Shown here piece after piece: positions 14,910-17,362 of a stretch of 17,362 bases of DNA; position 1 is the stretch's first letter; each line of letters starts with the position of its first letter. The notes beneath the pieces are model-generated. The model had not been told where the DNA came from and searched no databases. It saw nothing but the letters and a program-made list of their open reading frames with translations. Both the position numbers and the translations under genes were made by a program. This stretch comes from an uncultured Lachnospiraceae bacterium (GTDB lineage: Bacteria; Bacillota; Clostridia; Lachnospirales; Lachnospiraceae), in assembly GCA_900557385.1 (NCBI GenBank), contig USSP01000007.1, positions 1 to 17,362 on the forward strand. The letters run 5' to 3'.

Positions 14910-16512
14910 CTAGTTCAGTCCCAGCTGCTGCCAGCTTGATGCACCGATAATCGGCAGTGCAAAGTTGGTGGCTGTGGAGCCCGGCTGATCCATATATTTG
15001 AAGATCTCATAGCTGAACTTCGGTGTGCCGTCTGTATTTCTCAGACCGCATGCCATTCCTTCTGCAATCTCAGAAGCTGCATCTCTGTCTCTGTGGATGA
15101 TAACCACATCGATGAGAGGCTGGGCTGCCATCAGCTTGTAGCCATAGGTCATGGCTGGGGGCCGGGACTGCTGCCTGGATGGTTTCGTTGGTTGCATAGC
15201 TTCTGTTGGATGAGGTAAACAGCATCTCGGAGATGATGATAGAACGGAAGGTTCCGTCCGGTGCAATGAACTGCGGCTTCTGCATGTAGCCGGTCATGAC
15301 GCTGATGTTCGTCGGAATGATCATCTTAGTGTTCTCGTTGTTGCTTACCAGATTCATTGCACGGTAGTTGGAAGGAACACTCCAGAACTTGCAGTTGGTC
15401 AGAGGCAGTGCATGAGGATGGAAGCTTAAGCCCCAGTCAATGTTACCGGTGGTGAGCATTGCTGTATTAAAAGCATCCAGAACTTTCTTGCCGCCGTACT
15501 GATCGTGGGTGCCGTCCTCCCAGAGCCATCTCTGGTCTAAGTTGATGTATACGTTTGCTGTTGCATTGGCACTCTTGATGGCATTGTAACACATACGTAC
15601 TTCTTTTGCATACAATTCGGAAAATTCTGTTACAGAACGTCTGCCTGCCCAGTGCCAAGGGTTATTGTTATTGACTTCATTACCGATGATCCAGCTCTGT
15701 ACGGTTCCCAGCCCGGTTCCTGCATAACGTTCTGCCAGGAAATGCATCAGCGCCTGGATCTTCTCAGCGCCACCCTGCTCTGCCGTGTTGAAAGCGTAGC
15801 CCTTATAACCGGCCTGTCTTGCCTGGGGATAATACAGGTCTAGGGTTGCGGGATTATAGGTATTTTTCACTGCAATAATAAGGTTTGTACCGGAAATGGC
15901 ACATACATTGGCAATGGCATCATACTGTGCCACGGTTACCGGGTTAAAGCTGTAGGCTTTGCCGTTATAAACATAATCCAGACCGCCTACATTGTAGAAC
16001 TGGCTCATGTCCAGCTCATACAGGGTGTAACCACATCCCAGTTCTACCAGATCCGTCCAGTTACGGGCATCCAGGGTCAGACCTTTTTTGGTAGCGGTGG
16101 GGTAAGGCGCAGATGCTGCCTTAGCTGCCGCTTCCGGATTGGTAATATAAAAATCATTACTTACAGATACATATCTGCCACCGGATAAAACAGCAATTTC
16201 AAAACGTGCATAGATTTTACTTGCTGCGGTGTCTAAATCCAGTGTGGTAGTCATCTGTACCGTTCCTGCCTTGGGTGCTACCGCACAGTAATCGGTACGA
16301 TTGCCGATGGCAGTCTCATAAGGCTGTAAGGCAAACAGATAATAGTTGCCGTCATCGCTGGCTGCCACAGTTCCTGCTGCGGTTACGACTACGTTACTGC
16401 CTACAATCTGGCAGGTGGCGATGGTCATGGACGCCGCTGCATTGGCTGTCATCCCCATAAGCAAAGCAAGGAGAAAAGCCAGACAGATGGATAAACTCAC
16501 TCTTTTCTTCAT
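14910..16512 (-). pseudogene. Secreted glycosidase-like protein (DUF5722-type), frame broken near 15157-15161
   Basis: The ATG at 16512 follows AGGAGGG at 8 bases and begins a signal peptide (MKKRVSLSIC, hydrophobic core 8-20, likely cut after TANA). Residues 27-125 look like a beta-rich domain and 140 onward like a TIM barrel, with WIIGNE (E279) and IISE (E429) placed like the acid/base and nucleophile of clan GH-A glycosidases. Around residue 450 the frame is lost: the direct reading stops at 15070 with an unlikely tail, while the next frame continues as AMTYGYKLMAAQPLID to a stop at 14910. Dropping one base in the five-G run at 15157-15161 gives 533 residues. I recall DUF5722 proteins of Lachnospiraceae with this layout. 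A sequencing error, a true mutation or a frameshift used by the cell cannot be told apart here. It precedes pseB and may trim or bind the surface glycan. Confidence 0.8.
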
Positions 16513-16561
16513 TAAAATAACCCTCCTGATTTCATACGCTTCCTTTCGCGCGACTATTACT

Positions 16562-16591
16562 ATCTTACCACATATTCCCGTTATTGGACAA
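16562..16591 (-). promoter_or_regulatory. Candidate sigma-A promoter for the secreted glycosidase-like gene
   Basis: On the minus strand TTGTCC (16591-16586) and TAAGAT (16567-16562) are 18 bases apart, each matching consensus at 4 of 6 positions, and TGG directly before the second hexamer resembles an extended -10. It lies 50 bases before the start codon in the 140-bp gap, the only sizeable upstream gap for this gene and for pseB. Confidence 0.45.
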
Positions 16592-16624
16592 TCCTTCCCA
16601 GACATGCAATTCTTAAAATTTGTG

Positions 16625-16647
16625 AAAGGATTTCCAAAGATTCCTTT
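16625..16647 (-). terminator. Weak stem after the right-end glycosyltransferase gene
   Basis: AAAGGA (16625-16630) and TCCTTT (16642-16647) can pair as a six-base stem, six bases after the stop of the upstream gene. On the minus strand CACAAATTTTAAG follows, so the U tract is poor. It is the only terminator-like structure I see in this gap and may be chance. Confidence 0.25.
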
Positions 16648-16652
16648 TCCGG

Positions 16653-17362
16653 CTACTTTTTCCCATACCGGAATCTGCGGTAAGCCTGCAAAAGCCGGTA
16701 ATACACCAGGAAAAAGCAGGGGCTCTTCATGTGATAAGCCACCAGGCGTTTCTGCTCGGCATCATAGTTTTCCAAATAATAAGGATTTTTCTGAAACTCC
16801 GGGAAATGTTCCTTCATTCCCCTTTGCAGTTTCCTCAGGAAGGAAATCCGGACTTTTTCTGCTCCGGGGACATAGTTCCCTCCGGAAACATAAGAAAACA
16901 GGGTGTTGTAATAGTATAACTCTGTAAAGCGGAATTCCAATTCGGAGTGATATTTCTCATCGTAGCTGTAAGCATGACACTGTTCCAAAAGCTGTAAAGC
17001 CGTATCCATGCGGTTTCTGCACCGTTCCTCCGTAATGAAATGCACGGTGGAAGCCTCATGCTGATAATAGTAGTAAAGCGGTTCCTCCACCTTCTCAAAA
17101 TGCTTGAAATGAAGCATCCAGATCGGGCCAGCACAATTATCCTCATAAAAAGTATTCTCCGGAAACCGCAGATGGTATTTCTCGATAATCTCCCGGCGAT
17201 ATACCTTGATTACCATACTGCCTGCCCGCATCAGAAGGCTGGCATATTTTTTATCATCCAGGACACCGGTTTGTTCCAGTGTGTTATTCTGCACGATTTT
17301 TCCCACCTGCATGCCATGATGTGAGGTAAGGTTATAATCGCAGCCTACCACATCCGCACCGG
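16653..17362 (-). CDS. Family 2 glycosyltransferase, C-terminal part (5' end outside window)
   Basis: The frame is open to the right window edge, so the N-terminal nucleotide-binding half is missing; the GTG at 17351 is an internal valine (GADVVGCDYN), not a start. About 235 residues are visible. The visible part has ADVVGCDYN, MRAGSMVIKVYRREIIEK, and FYEDNCAG, the position of the catalytic-base acidic motif of EpsH/TagF-like GT2 enzymes, followed by EPLYYYYQHEAST. The rest is helical and basic with no clear TM helix, so the enzyme is probably a cytoplasmic or peripheral transferase that builds a surface polysaccharide. It ends 140 bases before the next start and may close a separate upstream unit. 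Confidence 0.85.
   Translation of the reverse strand, partial: GADVVGCDYNLTSHHGMQVGKIVQNNTLEQTGVLDDKKYASLLMRAGSMVIKVYRREIIEKYHLRFPENTFYEDNCAGPIWMLHFKHFEKVEEPLYYYYQHEASTVHFITEERCRNRMDTALQLLEQCHAYSYDEKYHSELEFRFTELYYYNTLFSYVSGGNYVPGAEKVRISFLRKLQRGMKEHFPEFQKNPYYLENYDAEQKRLVAYHMKSPCFFLVYYRLLQAYRRFRYGKK

Overview
The window is one dense cell-surface glycan locus from what looks like a low-to-mid GC, Gram-positive, gut-type Clostridia (Lachnospiraceae-like). This guess rests on strong AGGAGG-type ribosome binding sites, protein style, a secreted protein resembling the DUF5722 family and the lack of any outer-membrane export gene; no rRNA or tRNA is present to confirm it. Every recognisable gene lies on the minus strand, so the locus reads from right to left.

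Right end (17362 to 14910): the C-terminal part of a family 2 glycosyltransferase runs off the window edge. After a 140 bp gap with a plausible promoter comes a secreted, probably TIM-barrel glycosidase-like protein whose reading frame is broken once near its 3' end.

Middle (14873 to 8130): a full set of genes for CMP-pseudaminic acid (pseB, pseC, pseF, pseI, a GNAT acetyltransferase in the pseH position, pseG). A polyprenyl-phosphate type glycosyltransferase gene is inserted between pseC and pseF. From pseC on, genes overlap or sit a few bases apart. The one large gap, 276 bp between pseB and pseC, holds a small MITE-like element with terminal inverted repeats, a possible outward promoter at its edge, and two further hairpins in the presumed pseC leader.

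Left part (8072 to 1): a membrane O-acyltransferase, a 609-residue membrane protein of GT-C style, a WecE-type aminotransferase (dTDP-Fuc4N synthesis), a second GT-C-style membrane protein, an ArnC/DPM1-like glycosyltransferase and the start of a GT39/ArnT-like membrane glycosyltransferase cut by the window edge.

Taken together the genes suggest that cytoplasmic enzymes make two unusual amino sugars (pseudaminic acid and 4-amino-4,6-dideoxygalactose), that two GT2 enzymes load sugars on undecaprenyl phosphate, and that up to three GT-C membrane enzymes add them outside the cytoplasm to a surface polymer or glycoprotein that may also be O-acylated. No flagellar gene, Maf-type transferase, Wzx/Wzy pair, GtrA flippase or dTDP-sugar RmlA/RmlB is visible, so the acceptor and the pseudaminic acid transferase remain unknown.
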